DNA from: JAJTFW01 sp903922455
GTDB taxonomy: Bacteria; Bacteroidota; Bacteroidia; AKYH767-A; OLB10
Reading direction: 5' to 3'
Length of the DNA stretch: 64,000 bases
Assembly (NCBI GenBank): GCA_943329665.2
Contig: CALQEU020000006.1
Span: forward strand, 81,202-145,201
Numbering within the stretch: the stretch's first letter is position 1; each line of letters opens with the position of its first letter. The position numbers and the translations under genes are program-made. Below, in pieces: positions 1 to 7,915 of the stretch. The notes under the pieces were generated by a model that worked only from the letters and a program-made list of their open reading frames with translations, was not told the DNA's origin and ran no database searches.

Positions 1-9
1 TTTCTTCAT
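1..9 (-). CDS. Possible 5' end of a gene leaving the window
   Basis: On the minus strand an ATG at 9-7 is followed by two Lys codons before the window ends. MKK is a very common start for exported Bacteroidota proteins. A matching minus-strand promoter box lies 60 bases upstream. Only three codons are visible, so nothing can be said about function and the call is tentative. Confidence 0.3.
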
Positions 10-70
10 TGTTCTTTTTTTATTTGTTTACTCTATTCGGCTTTCTGTTTTCCCCGTTGTTTTATTTTTT

Positions 71-78
71 CAAAGTTA
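71..78 (-). promoter_or_regulatory. Bacteroidota -7 box facing the left edge
   Basis: The minus strand reads TAACTTTG, a full match to the TAnnTTTG box used by the Bacteroidota primary sigma factor. It would drive the gene whose ATG lies at position 9. No clear TTG is seen at the -33 position, so this is moderate evidence. Confidence 0.4.
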
Positions 79-257
79 ATTTTTTATGCGTTCGTTTTTT
101 TGCAGAAATACTAAGCTTTGCAATATCGCCTTTACAGCGAAATTTGTCCCTTTTCTACTTCTCTCTCGAACGGTGACTTAATAAATTTTATGTCTTTTAA
201 TATTAGCATATTTCAGTCAGTTCGTTAGTTGTTGCTGGTCGTCATAGCATGAGGCAT

Positions 258-299
258 AACATCTAACCTCAAACCTATAACATCCAGCATCTAACCTCT
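258..299. repeat. Heptamer-phased degenerate repeat (AACATCT type)
   Basis: Six consecutive 7-base units resembling AACATCT, AACCTCA, AACCTAT, AACATCC, AGCATCT and AACCTCT. The array runs into the last codons and the stop of thiL. Several other intergenic sites in the window have the same 7-base phase. The remainder of 10-257 holds nothing I recognise apart from the -7 box at 71-78. Confidence 0.6.
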
Positions 300-1334
300 A
301 AACGCATCCCACCCTTGCGCCTTCAACTCATGCACATTTTGTTGGCGATCTACAAAACGATACCCTGCTTCTGGCGCCGTCATATGACCAATGATGCTAA
401 TTTCTGCTCTATCTTTTATTTTTTCATACTCTGCAAGCGATAAGGTGAAAAGTAATTCATAATCTTCACCACCATTTAGTGCAGCCACCGTTGGGTCCAA
501 TCCTAGTTCTCTTCCCAACTCTGAAGTTAAATGATCAATCGGAATTTTTTCTTCATAAATCTGACAACCTGTTTTAGATTGTGTACAGATGTGCATCAAC
601 TCCGAAGCAAGTCCATCAGAGATGTCGATCATACTGCTTGGTTTTATAAACCAAGTTTCGAAGCGTTGAATGATATCTAAACGAGCTTCCGGTTTTAATT
701 GTCGCTCTAACAAATAATCGTACCCTTTTAATTCGGGCTGAGCAACCGGGTTTTCTAAAAATATTTTTTTCTCGCGATTTAATAATTGTAATCCCATATA
801 GGCTGCACCTAAATCACCAGTCACACAAATTAAATCATTTTCCTTAGCTCCTTCTCTGTAAATTAATGCTTCTTCTTTCGCATGCCCAATGGCAGTAATG
901 CTAATGACTAATCCGCTTTTTGATGAGCAGGTATCTCCTCCTACTAAATCAACTCCGTATCTTTCACACGCTAATTTAATTCCTAACATCAACTCTTCTA
1001 CCGCTTCTAATGAAAAGCGATTCGATAACGCTAAGCCGCATACAATTTGTGTAGGAATAGCATTCATCGCGCAGATATCGCTGATATTTACAACCACCGC
1101 TTTGTATCCCAAATGTTTTAATGGCGAATAGGTTAAATCAAAGTGAACTCCTTCCAACAGCATGTCGGTAGTAATTACCGTTCTTCCAAGTCCGTTGTCA
1201 ATCACAGCGGCATCGTCTCCAATTCCTCTTAAACTTCCTGGATTTTGAAGTGTAATACTTTGTTTTATATGATTGATGAGTCCGAATTCACCCAAAGTCT
1301 CTAATTCGGTTCTGTTGTCTTTATTCTCAAACAT
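291..1334 (-). CDS. thiL: Thiamine-monophosphate kinase
   Basis: ATP-dependent phosphorylation of thiamine monophosphate to thiamine pyrophosphate, the last step of cofactor synthesis in the cytosol. The protein is about 347 residues, normal for the family. It has the N-terminal GIGDDAAVI metal/ATP motif, the MLLEGVHFDL segment, GGDTCSSKSGLVISITAIG in the middle, MIDISDGLASEL and NGGEDYELLFT. An in-frame ATG nine codons upstream is open, but a perfect -7 box (TATCTTTG) sits between the two, so I choose the ATG at 1334. That leaves a leader of essentially zero length. The gene stands alone on the minus strand, divergent from the phosphate-uptake pair. Confidence 0.93.
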   Translation of the reverse strand: MFENKDNRTELETLGEFGLINHIKQSITLQNPGSLRGIGDDAAVIDNGLGRTVITTDMLLEGVHFDLTYSPLKHLGYKAVVVNISDICAMNAIPTQIVCGLALSNRFSLEAVEELMLGIKLACERYGVDLVGGDTCSSKSGLVISITAIGHAKEEALIYREGAKENDLICVTGDLGAAYMGLQLLNREKKIFLENPVAQPELKGYDYLLERQLKPEARLDIIQRFETWFIKPSSMIDISDGLASELMHICTQSKTGCQIYEEKIPIDHLTSELGRELGLDPTVAALNGGEDYELLFTLSLAEYEKIKDRAEISIIGHMTAPEAGYRFVDRQQNVHELKAQGWDAFRG

Positions 1335-1338
1335 AGTG

Positions 1339-1346
1339 CAAAGATA
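1339..1346 (-). promoter_or_regulatory. -7 box of thiL
   Basis: The minus strand reads TATCTTTG, exactly TAnnTTTG, and ends four bases before the thiL ATG. Transcription would start at or next to the start codon, predicting a leaderless mRNA and deciding the start choice. Confidence 0.65.
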
Positions 1347-1512
1347 GTTTCTAAAAATCATCTTGTACGAATAAGATACTTCTGTCTATCTGATATACTA
1401 ATGCAGATGGATTGACAGGGAATAAATGTTTTTTCTGGATGTGAATAATAATAAATTGTTAAATCGAATATTTCTTAACATTTATTTTACTTTAGCACCT
1501 CAATTCTATATT

Positions 1513-2157
1513 ATGTCATCATTTGGATTCTTAAAGTATTTCGTTCCCCAAGATCGAAAATTCTTCCCCCTTTTTGATAAGGCGGTTACTAATTTGCATG
1601 AGTGCGGACAAGCTATCTATCAGCTTGTTATATGCGAAAAGTCGGAGCGACCGCGCTGGTTTAGAAAGATTGAACAACTGGAACATGTTGGTGATGAAAT
1701 CACCCATGAGATCTTTTTGGAGTTGGGCCGTAATTTTATTACACCTTTCGATCGGGAAGATATTCATCGATTGGTGACCTCTTTTGATGATGTAGTTGAT
1801 TTTATTCATGGATCTGCAAAGCGTATGGAACTTTATAAAATTGAAGAATACGATAGCGACATGATTAAATTATCTGAATTGATTCAACAAAGCACTCAAG
1901 AGCTAAAGTCGGCGGTGTTGGAATTGAAGAATATGGATCGGATGCGCGATATCACTGCTTCTCTTGTTCGAATCAATAGCATCGAGAATCATGCGGACGA
2001 TATTTTTGATCATGCTGTAGCCGGACTTTTTGCCAATGAAAAAGACGCGATTAAAATTATTATGAAGAAAGAAATATTACATGGTCTCGAAACCGCTACA
2101 GACAAGTGCGAAGATGCAGCCAATGTAATTGAATCCATCATCATTAAGATGGCATAA
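1513..2157 (+). CDS. DUF47 / PhoU-like phosphate-transport regulator
   Basis: A 214-residue all-helical cytosolic protein of the DUF47 family (PhoU-like, TIGR00153 group), which in many bacteria is encoded next to PiT phosphate permeases and is thought to modulate them. The protein begins MSSFGFLKYFVPQDRKFF. It contains HVGDEITHEIFLELG and DREDIHRL, the acidic/His-rich helices expected to bind metal clusters. An in-frame ATG exists 29 codons upstream, but the family starts at the ATG at 1513. The stop is eight bases before the permease, so the two genes are one operon. Confidence 0.85.
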   Translation: MSSFGFLKYFVPQDRKFFPLFDKAVTNLHECGQAIYQLVICEKSERPRWFRKIEQLEHVGDEITHEIFLELGRNFITPFDREDIHRLVTSFDDVVDFIHGSAKRMELYKIEEYDSDMIKLSELIQQSTQELKSAVLELKNMDRMRDITASLVRINSIENHADDIFDHAVAGLFANEKDAIKIIMKKEILHGLETATDKCEDAANVIESIIIKMA

Positions 2158-2165
2158 TCAGGCGT

Positions 2166-3155
2166 ATGGAGAACATGCTCATTATTGTCATTGTTATGGC
2201 CTTGATATTTGATTTTATCAATGGCTTTCATGACGCCGCGAACTCAATCGCCACTGTTGTTTCTACACAAGTATTAAGTCCAGCCGCAGCAGTAGTATGG
2301 GCTGCAATGTTTAATTTTATTGCGTATTGGGTTTTTGAATTGAAGGTCGCTGATACTGTTGCCAAAACGGTTCGACCTGAAAACATCACGCTCATCGTCG
2401 TAATGGCAGGATTACTTGCTTCTATTTTTTGGAATTTGCTTACGTGGTGGTATGGAATTCCATCGAGTTCTTCGCATACATTGATTGGCGGATTTGCCGG
2501 AGCAGGCATTGCACACGCAGGTGGTTTCGATGCCGTTCAGTATGATAAAATAATGCCTACCGTTTATTTTATTGTGTTGGCTCCTGTGCTTGGTATGATC
2601 ATGTCTTATTTTATTTCTGTACTGACTTTGCATATTGCAAAAAATTCAAACCCATCTAAAGTAGATCGTATATTTCGTCGACTTCAATTGGTTTCTTCTG
2701 CAGCTTATTCATTGGGGCACGGAGGAAATGATGCACAAAAAGTAATGGGAATTATAGCTGCGGCAATGATTAGTCAACATTATATTGCTGATATGACTGA
2801 ATTACCAGGATGGGTTCCATTGGCATGCTATACAGCCATTGCTGCTGGTACGATGATAGGAGGATGGAAAATCGTAAAAACGATGGGACAAAAAGTAACG
2901 AAGCTTACTCCCTTCGAAGGCTTCTCCGCAGAAACAGCTGGCGCACTGACCCTATTCGGAGCACAACATTTTAAAATTCCAGTAAGTACCACACATACTA
3001 TTACAGGATCTATTGTCGGCGTAGGACTCACCAAAAGAATTTCGGCAGTACGTTGGGGTGTAACTTTGCAGTTAGTTTGGGCATGGATTCTTACGATTCC
3101 CATTTCCGCAGGGTTAGCAGGATTGTTTCTCTATATTTTGGAAGCGGTGTTGTAG
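2166..3155 (+). CDS. PiT-family inorganic phosphate transporter
   Basis: Low-affinity cation-coupled phosphate permease of the inner membrane, 329 residues and nearly all hydrophobic. Both halves carry the inverted-repeat signature of the family: GFHDAANSIATVV near residue 20 and SLGHGGNDAQKVMGIIAA near residue 182, plus the serine-rich IPSSSSHTLIGG and the VSTTHTITG segments. The gene follows the DUF47 gene with an eight-base gap, the usual regulator/permease pair. A distant sulfate permease function (CysP-like) cannot be excluded, but the DUF47 neighbour favours phosphate. Confidence 0.92.
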   Translation: MENMLIIVIVMALIFDFINGFHDAANSIATVVSTQVLSPAAAVVWAAMFNFIAYWVFELKVADTVAKTVRPENITLIVVMAGLLASIFWNLLTWWYGIPSSSSHTLIGGFAGAGIAHAGGFDAVQYDKIMPTVYFIVLAPVLGMIMSYFISVLTLHIAKNSNPSKVDRIFRRLQLVSSAAYSLGHGGNDAQKVMGIIAAAMISQHYIADMTELPGWVPLACYTAIAAGTMIGGWKIVKTMGQKVTKLTPFEGFSAETAGALTLFGAQHFKIPVSTTHTITGSIVGVGLTKRISAVRWGVTLQLVWAWILTIPISAGLAGLFLYILEAVL

Positions 3156-3225
3156 GAGTTATTTTTTTTCGCAATGAATGATTGGTAAATAATAATTTTG
3201 GTCCGAATTAGATTTTCAGACAGCT

Positions 3226-3242
3226 TCAAGCTTCAAGGTCTT
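3226..3242. repeat. Short heptamer repeat (AGCTTCA)
   Basis: Two in-phase AGCTTCA units followed by AGGTC, in the gap downstream of the phosphate permease. This is the shortest example in the window of the 7-base phased repeats. Confidence 0.35.
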
Positions 3243-3275
3243 GTTGGTGTATAGTATTTGTAACATGGATAGATT

Positions 3276-3608
3276 TTTTTAACACAAAAGGCACAAGAGG
3301 ATACAAAAGATCACAAGAGATTAAACTTTAGTGTACTTAGTGATCTCCAGTGTCTCTAGTGTTTAAAAGAGCGCTTCTGCACGTAATTATTTTCAAATTG
3401 AAAAATCTAACAGCCAGCAGTTCGCAGGGAAAAAATCCAGTGTTTTTAACACAAAAGGCACAAGAGGATACAAAAGATCACAAGAGATTAAACTTTAGTG
3501 TACTTAGTGATCTCCAGTGTCTCTAGTGTTTAAAAGAGCGCTTCTGCACGTAATTATTTTCAAATTGAAAAAATCTAACAGCCATCAGCTCGCAGGGAAA
3601 AAATCCAG
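3276..3608. repeat. Two near-identical tandem copies of a ~166-bp unit
   Basis: Copy 1 is about 3276-3440 and copy 2 about 3443-3608. They differ only by one extra A in an A-tract and by two substitutions near the 3' end. Inside each copy are two blocks with 9-10 base phasing: ACAAAAG/ACAAGAG units, then AGTGTAC/AGTGATC/AGTGTCT/AGTGTTT units that are close to the reverse complement of the first kind. Each copy ends in 7-base phased units (TAACAGC, CAGCAGT). No credible ORF is present. The near identity points to a recent duplication. Confidence 0.85.
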
Positions 3609-3639
3609 CAACAATCAGTTAGTAGACAGCAGCGAAAAT

Positions 3640-3674
3640 CCAGAAGCGAGCAGCTAGTAGCTAGCAGCCACCAT
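3640..3674. repeat. Heptamer-phased repeat (TAGCAGC type)
   Basis: Consecutive units GAGCAGC, TAGTAGC, TAGCAGC with the same 7-base phase as sites near 53.2 kb and 63.8 kb. It lies between the tandem duplication and the promoter of the iron-sulfur operon. Confidence 0.45.
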
Positions 3675-3761
3675 AAAATGCTGATAAACAATAGGAAAGA
3701 AGCAATCCTAACCTAGAAAACATTTCCACCTTAGAATTGTTCTAAATAAGCGATTTCGCCG

Positions 3762-3769
3762 TACCTTTG
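3762..3769 (+). promoter_or_regulatory. -7 box of the SUF operon
   Basis: TACCTTTG matches TAnnTTTG exactly, 17 bases before the ATG of the A-type carrier gene. A TTG lies 22 bases upstream of the box, slightly longer than the usual 19-21 spacing. This is the most likely promoter for the whole SUF cluster. Confidence 0.65.
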
Positions 3770-3786
3770 CAACAATAGAAAAAACC

Positions 3787-4113
3787 ATGATTACAGTCAC
3801 AGAAAAAGCTAAAGAAAGAGCCCTTGAATTAATGGCAAAGGAAAGCCATCCTACCGAATCTTTTATCCGCGTAGGTGTTGCTGGTGGAGGTTGCTCCGGA
3901 CTCAGTTATAGCCTTGAGTTCGATCATGAACTGAAAGCCGATGATAAACAATTTGAAGATAAAGGCGTGAAGATCGTTTGTGATAAGAAGAGTTTTCTCT
4001 ACCTCGTAGGCACACAACTCGATTTCAGCGATGGTCTCAACGGAAAAGGTTTTCAATTTATCAATCCAAACGCATCCCGCACTTGCGGATGTGGTGAATC
4101 ATTTGCCGTATAA
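3787..4113 (+). CDS. A-type iron-sulfur carrier (IscA/SufA/HesB family)
   Basis: Accepts iron-sulfur clusters from the SUF scaffold and passes them to target enzymes in the cytosol. It has 108 residues, the standard family length. The three conserved cysteines are visible: Cys36 in GGGCSGLSY, and Cys100 and Cys102 in the C-terminal CGCGESF. It is the first gene of the SUF operon, 63 bases upstream of sufB and directly behind a promoter box. Sequence alone cannot separate SufA from ErpA or IscA; the operon context favours a SufA-like role. Confidence 0.9.
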   Translation: MITVTEKAKERALELMAKESHPTESFIRVGVAGGGCSGLSYSLEFDHELKADDKQFEDKGVKIVCDKKSFLYLVGTQLDFSDGLNGKGFQFINPNASRTCGCGESFAV

Positions 4114-4176
4114 AAGTAGAGTTCAATTAAATCTCGTATTCTCACAACCATCAGCGATCTCCCCTAAAGAAAGATT

Positions 4177-5622
4177 ATGTCAGAAGACTTAAAAATATTA
4201 GACGAAGTAACCAACTCCGAGTATAAATACGGTTTTGTGAGTAATATCGAAAGTGATAATGCACCGAAAGGGTTGGATGAGTCTACGGTTCGATTTATTT
4301 CTGCAAAGAAGAATGAACCCGAGTGGTTGTTGGAGTGGCGATTGAAATCTTTTCGTCATTGGCTAACGTTGGAAGAACCCACATGGGCCAATGTGCATTA
4401 TCCAAAAATCGATTTTCAAGATATTATTTATTATTCTGCACCGAAGAAGAAACCATCATTGAATAGCTTGGATGAACTCGATCCGGAAATTAAAGCGACA
4501 TTCGATAAGTTAGGAATTTCTCTCATCGAACAACAGCGTCTTGCTGGTGTTGCAGTAGATGCTGTGATCGATAGTGTATCTGTGAAAACTACATTTCGTG
4601 AGACTTTAGGTGAACTTGGAATTATTTTTTGTTCATTCAGTGAAGCCGTACATGATCATCCCGATCTGATAAAAAAATATTTAGGATCTGTTATTCCACA
4701 TACCGATAATTATTACGCAGCGTTGAATAGCGCTGTGTTTAGCGACGGATCGTTTTGCTATATTCCTAAAGGCGTGCGTTGTCCGATGGAATTGAGTACG
4801 TATTTCCGAATTAATAGCGCCGGCACTGGACAATTTGAGCGGACACTGATTATTGCTGAAGAAGGTTCTTTCGTGAGTTACCTCGAAGGTTGTACCGCTC
4901 CCATGCGCGACGAAAATCAATTGCATGCTGCCATTGTTGAAATTATTTCGCATACCGATGCTACCGTAAAATATAGCACCGTGCAAAATTGGTATCCAGG
5001 CGATAAAAATGGAAAAGGTGGCATTTATAATTTCGTGACAAAACGCGGAATTTGTATGGGCGATCGCGCAAAAATTTCATGGACACAAGTAGAAACAGGA
5101 TCAGCCATCACCTGGAAATATCCAAGCGTAATTTTAAAAGGAGATTACTCTGTTGGTGAATTTTATTCAGTTGCTGTCACCAATAATATGCAGCAAGCAG
5201 ATACCGGAACGAAGATGATTCATCTCGGTAAGAAAACGAAAAGTATCATTATCTCAAAAGGAATTTCTTGTGGGAAGAGTCAAAATTCTTATCGCGGATT
5301 AGTTCGCATTGGAAAGAAAGCAGAGCACGCTCGTAATTTTTCACAGTGCGATTCACTGTTGATTGGTGATAAGTGCGGAGCACATACATTCCCTTATATT
5401 GAAGTCGGAAATAAAACCGCGAAAGTGGAGCACGAAGCCACTACAAGTAAAGTGGGAGAAGATCAAATCTTTTATTGCAACCAACGTGGAATTTCTACTG
5501 AAGATGCAGTGAACTTAATCGTGAATGGTTATTGCAAAGAAGTTTTTAATCAATTGCCGATGGAGTTTGCAGTGGAAGCTCAGAAATTATTAGCTATCTC
5601 ATTGGAAGGTTCTGTAGGATAA
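4177..5622 (+). CDS. sufB: Fe-S cluster assembly scaffold SufB
   Basis: Core scaffold of the SufBCD complex on which iron-sulfur clusters are built. 481 residues, the full family length. The C-terminal beta-helix region includes ISCGKSQNSYRGLVRI, the AGTGQFERTLIIAEEG stretch, and GDKCGAHTFPYIEVGN followed by KVEHEATTSKVGEDQIFYC. The gene lies between the A-type carrier and sufC in the conserved SUF order. Start is the first in-frame ATG of the standard N-terminus. Confidence 0.96.
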   Translation: MSEDLKILDEVTNSEYKYGFVSNIESDNAPKGLDESTVRFISAKKNEPEWLLEWRLKSFRHWLTLEEPTWANVHYPKIDFQDIIYYSAPKKKPSLNSLDELDPEIKATFDKLGISLIEQQRLAGVAVDAVIDSVSVKTTFRETLGELGIIFCSFSEAVHDHPDLIKKYLGSVIPHTDNYYAALNSAVFSDGSFCYIPKGVRCPMELSTYFRINSAGTGQFERTLIIAEEGSFVSYLEGCTAPMRDENQLHAAIVEIISHTDATVKYSTVQNWYPGDKNGKGGIYNFVTKRGICMGDRAKISWTQVETGSAITWKYPSVILKGDYSVGEFYSVAVTNNMQQADTGTKMIHLGKKTKSIIISKGISCGKSQNSYRGLVRIGKKAEHARNFSQCDSLLIGDKCGAHTFPYIEVGNKTAKVEHEATTSKVGEDQIFYCNQRGISTEDAVNLIVNGYCKEVFNQLPMEFAVEAQKLLAISLEGSVG

Positions 5623-5710
5623 ATTATAAAAATTTTCGCCGCGATCGCTGCTTATCATTGCGTCCGTTGCGTTTAAAAATTGTAAAAGAGGATACAAATT
5701 ATATTATATT
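5623..5710. other. Short gap with a dispersed GCGTCCGTTGCGTTTAAA motif
   Basis: The sufB-sufC gap holds GCGATCGCTGC and GCGTCCGTTGCGTTTAAA. Related text recurs near 31.1 kb and 49.9 kb. It interrupts an otherwise tightly packed operon. No promoter or terminator is evident. Confidence 0.4.
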
Positions 5711-6469
5711 ATGTTATTAATAAAAAATTTAAAAGCATCTGTTGAAGGAAAGCAAATCCTCAACGGATTGAATTTGGAAGTGAAGCCCGGTGAAGTGCAT
5801 GCCATCATGGGACCGAATGGCTCAGGTAAAAGTACCTTGGCTTCAGTGTTAGCTGGACGTGAAGAGTTTGAAGTAGAAGGTGGGACAGTAAATTTTTTAG
5901 GAAAGGATTTGTTGGACATGTCGCCAGAAGATCGTGCTCGTGCTGGAATGTTTTTAGCATTTCAGTATCCAGTGGAAATTCCAGGCGTGAGTAACGCTAA
6001 CTTTTTGAAAACCGCAGTGAACGAAGTACGTAAGTCACGCAGCTTAGCTCCTTATGATTCGAAAGAATTTTTAAAAATAATGAAAGAGAAGATGGCGTTG
6101 GTGGAAATGGATAAAGCCATGACGCAACGTTCGGTAAACGAAGGTTTCAGTGGAGGAGAGAAAAAGCGCAATGAGATTTTTCAAATGGCGATGTTAGAAC
6201 CTACCTTGGCCATTTTAGACGAAACCGATTCTGGGTTGGATATCGATGCATTGCGTATCGTTTCCAATGGAGTGAATGCTTTGCGTGACGGCAATCGTTC
6301 GTTTATCGTGATTACGCATTACCAACGTTTGTTGGATTATATCGTTCCGGATTTTGTGCACGTCTTGTACAAAGGACGTATTGTGAAGTCGGGAACAAAA
6401 GAGTTGGCGCTCGAGTTGGAAGAGAAAGGATATGATTGGATTAAAGAAGAAGTAGCTGTAGGCGCTTAA
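5711..6469 (+). CDS. sufC: SUF system ATPase SufC
   Basis: ABC-type ATPase that energises the SufBD scaffold; soluble, not a transporter. 252 residues. Walker A is GPNGSGKST near residue 35, the ABC signature is SGGEKKRNEI near residue 145, and Walker B is LAILDETDSGLD, where the extended ETDSGLD is typical of SufC. Six bases separate it from sufD, so translation is probably coupled. Confidence 0.97.
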   Translation: MLLIKNLKASVEGKQILNGLNLEVKPGEVHAIMGPNGSGKSTLASVLAGREEFEVEGGTVNFLGKDLLDMSPEDRARAGMFLAFQYPVEIPGVSNANFLKTAVNEVRKSRSLAPYDSKEFLKIMKEKMALVEMDKAMTQRSVNEGFSGGEKKRNEIFQMAMLEPTLAILDETDSGLDIDALRIVSNGVNALRDGNRSFIVITHYQRLLDYIVPDFVHVLYKGRIVKSGTKELALELEEKGYDWIKEEVAVGA

Positions 6470-6475
6470 GAATAT

Positions 6476-7816
6476 ATGTCGACAATAACTAAATATCAAA
6501 CAGCAAGTACCGCTTTCGTTCAAGAGGCGCAGGTGTTTGCCGATTTATACGGGAGTGCTCATCCAACGTTAGCGGCTATCCGTAAACAAGCGATAGTTGC
6601 TTTCTCAAATCGTGGTATCCCCACCATGAAGCATGAAGAATGGAAGTATGTAAATTTAACTTCGATCGCGCAAACAGATTATCGTACCGCAAGTCCGGCC
6701 GACTCACAAAAGTTATCAAACTCCGACGCTGAACAGTATCGTTATGCTGGCAAGGATGCGATTCTTTGCGTCATTGAAAATGGAAAGTTGAATGTAGCGG
6801 CATCTACCATGACGGGCATTCCTGCTGGTGTTCGCATTGGCAGTATCGATGATTTTAGTAGTGACGCTGCCGTTATGTCGCACTTATTTACTCATGCTTC
6901 TTTTGAGGAAGAAGCCATGGTAGCATTGAATACCATGTTGTGTTATTCGCCTATCATCATTAAAGTGGATGCGAAAGTGAAATGCGACACGGTCATTCAA
7001 TTGATCTTTGCAACAGTTCCAGGAGTGGATCCATTATTGATTCCAGCTCGTGTGTTAGTAGTAGCCGAAGAACAGTCGGAATTTACTGTGGTGGAGAGTT
7101 ATCATACGCTAGGAGCAGGAGCATTAACTTTTAACAATGTGGTTTCTGAAGTTGTGGTTGGTAAAGCTGCTCGTGTGCATTATTCTAAAATTCAAGTGGA
7201 AGGCGATGAAGCCCAACACATCAATTATCATAAGGTGAACATGGCGCGCGATAGCTATCAGCATCTAACTACTTTAACATTGGGTGGAGCGATCGTTAGA
7301 AATAATTTAAATATCCGTTTGGATGCCGAGCAAGTGAATGCTTACTTGAATGGATTGTATGTATTGAATCAAAAGCAAGTGATCGATAACCATACCTTGG
7401 TAGATCATGCTATGCCAAATTGTTATAGTAATGAATTGTACAAAGGCATTATCGGTGATCAAGCACAAGGAGTATTCAATGGAAAAATTTGGGTGAGAGA
7501 AGATGCGCAGAAAACAAATGCGTATCAGTCAAACAAGAATTTATTGTTGAGCAATCAAGCTTCCATGAATACGAAACCGCAGTTAGAAATTTATGCCGAT
7601 GATGTGAAGTGTAGTCATGGTGCTACTACCGGACAACTGGACGATGAAGCTTTGTTTTATCTCCGCGCTCGCGGTATCGGTGAAACCGTTGCACGATCTT
7701 TATTGAATCATGCTTTTGCTGCTGATGTGATTGAGCAAGTAGAAAATGAAACGTTGCGTGAAAGTTTGATGCAACTGCTGGATGTGAAATTATCAGCATT
7801 GCAAATCGAAGCATAA
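6476..7816 (+). CDS. sufD: Fe-S cluster assembly protein SufD
   Basis: Partner of SufB in the SufBC2D scaffold, needed for iron entry. 446 residues with the family layout: a variable helical N-terminus with the HEEWKYVNLT motif near residue 60, then a long beta-helix and a C-terminus reading CSHGATTGQLDDEALFYLRA, the segment that contacts SufB and SufC. Lies between sufC and sufS. Confidence 0.95.
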   Translation: MSTITKYQTASTAFVQEAQVFADLYGSAHPTLAAIRKQAIVAFSNRGIPTMKHEEWKYVNLTSIAQTDYRTASPADSQKLSNSDAEQYRYAGKDAILCVIENGKLNVAASTMTGIPAGVRIGSIDDFSSDAAVMSHLFTHASFEEEAMVALNTMLCYSPIIIKVDAKVKCDTVIQLIFATVPGVDPLLIPARVLVVAEEQSEFTVVESYHTLGAGALTFNNVVSEVVVGKAARVHYSKIQVEGDEAQHINYHKVNMARDSYQHLTTLTLGGAIVRNNLNIRLDAEQVNAYLNGLYVLNQKQVIDNHTLVDHAMPNCYSNELYKGIIGDQAQGVFNGKIWVREDAQKTNAYQSNKNLLLSNQASMNTKPQLEIYADDVKCSHGATTGQLDDEALFYLRARGIGETVARSLLNHAFAADVIEQVENETLRESLMQLLDVKLSALQIEA

Positions 7817-7915
7817 ATTATTCTGAAGGCCAGATTCACTTTATAAAAATGGAGATGAATTCTTTTTCTTCTTTAGATGACTGAATAGTAGAATAGAAAA
7901 GTGAACGAAAATAGT

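Noticed and set aside
889..1131. 80-codon ORF on the plus strand inside thiL
   Set aside because: Antisense shadow of a well-conserved gene, no promoter or start context.
3276..3608. Possible CRISPR array
   Set aside because: Only two long adjacent copies with no regular spacers; no cas genes in the window.
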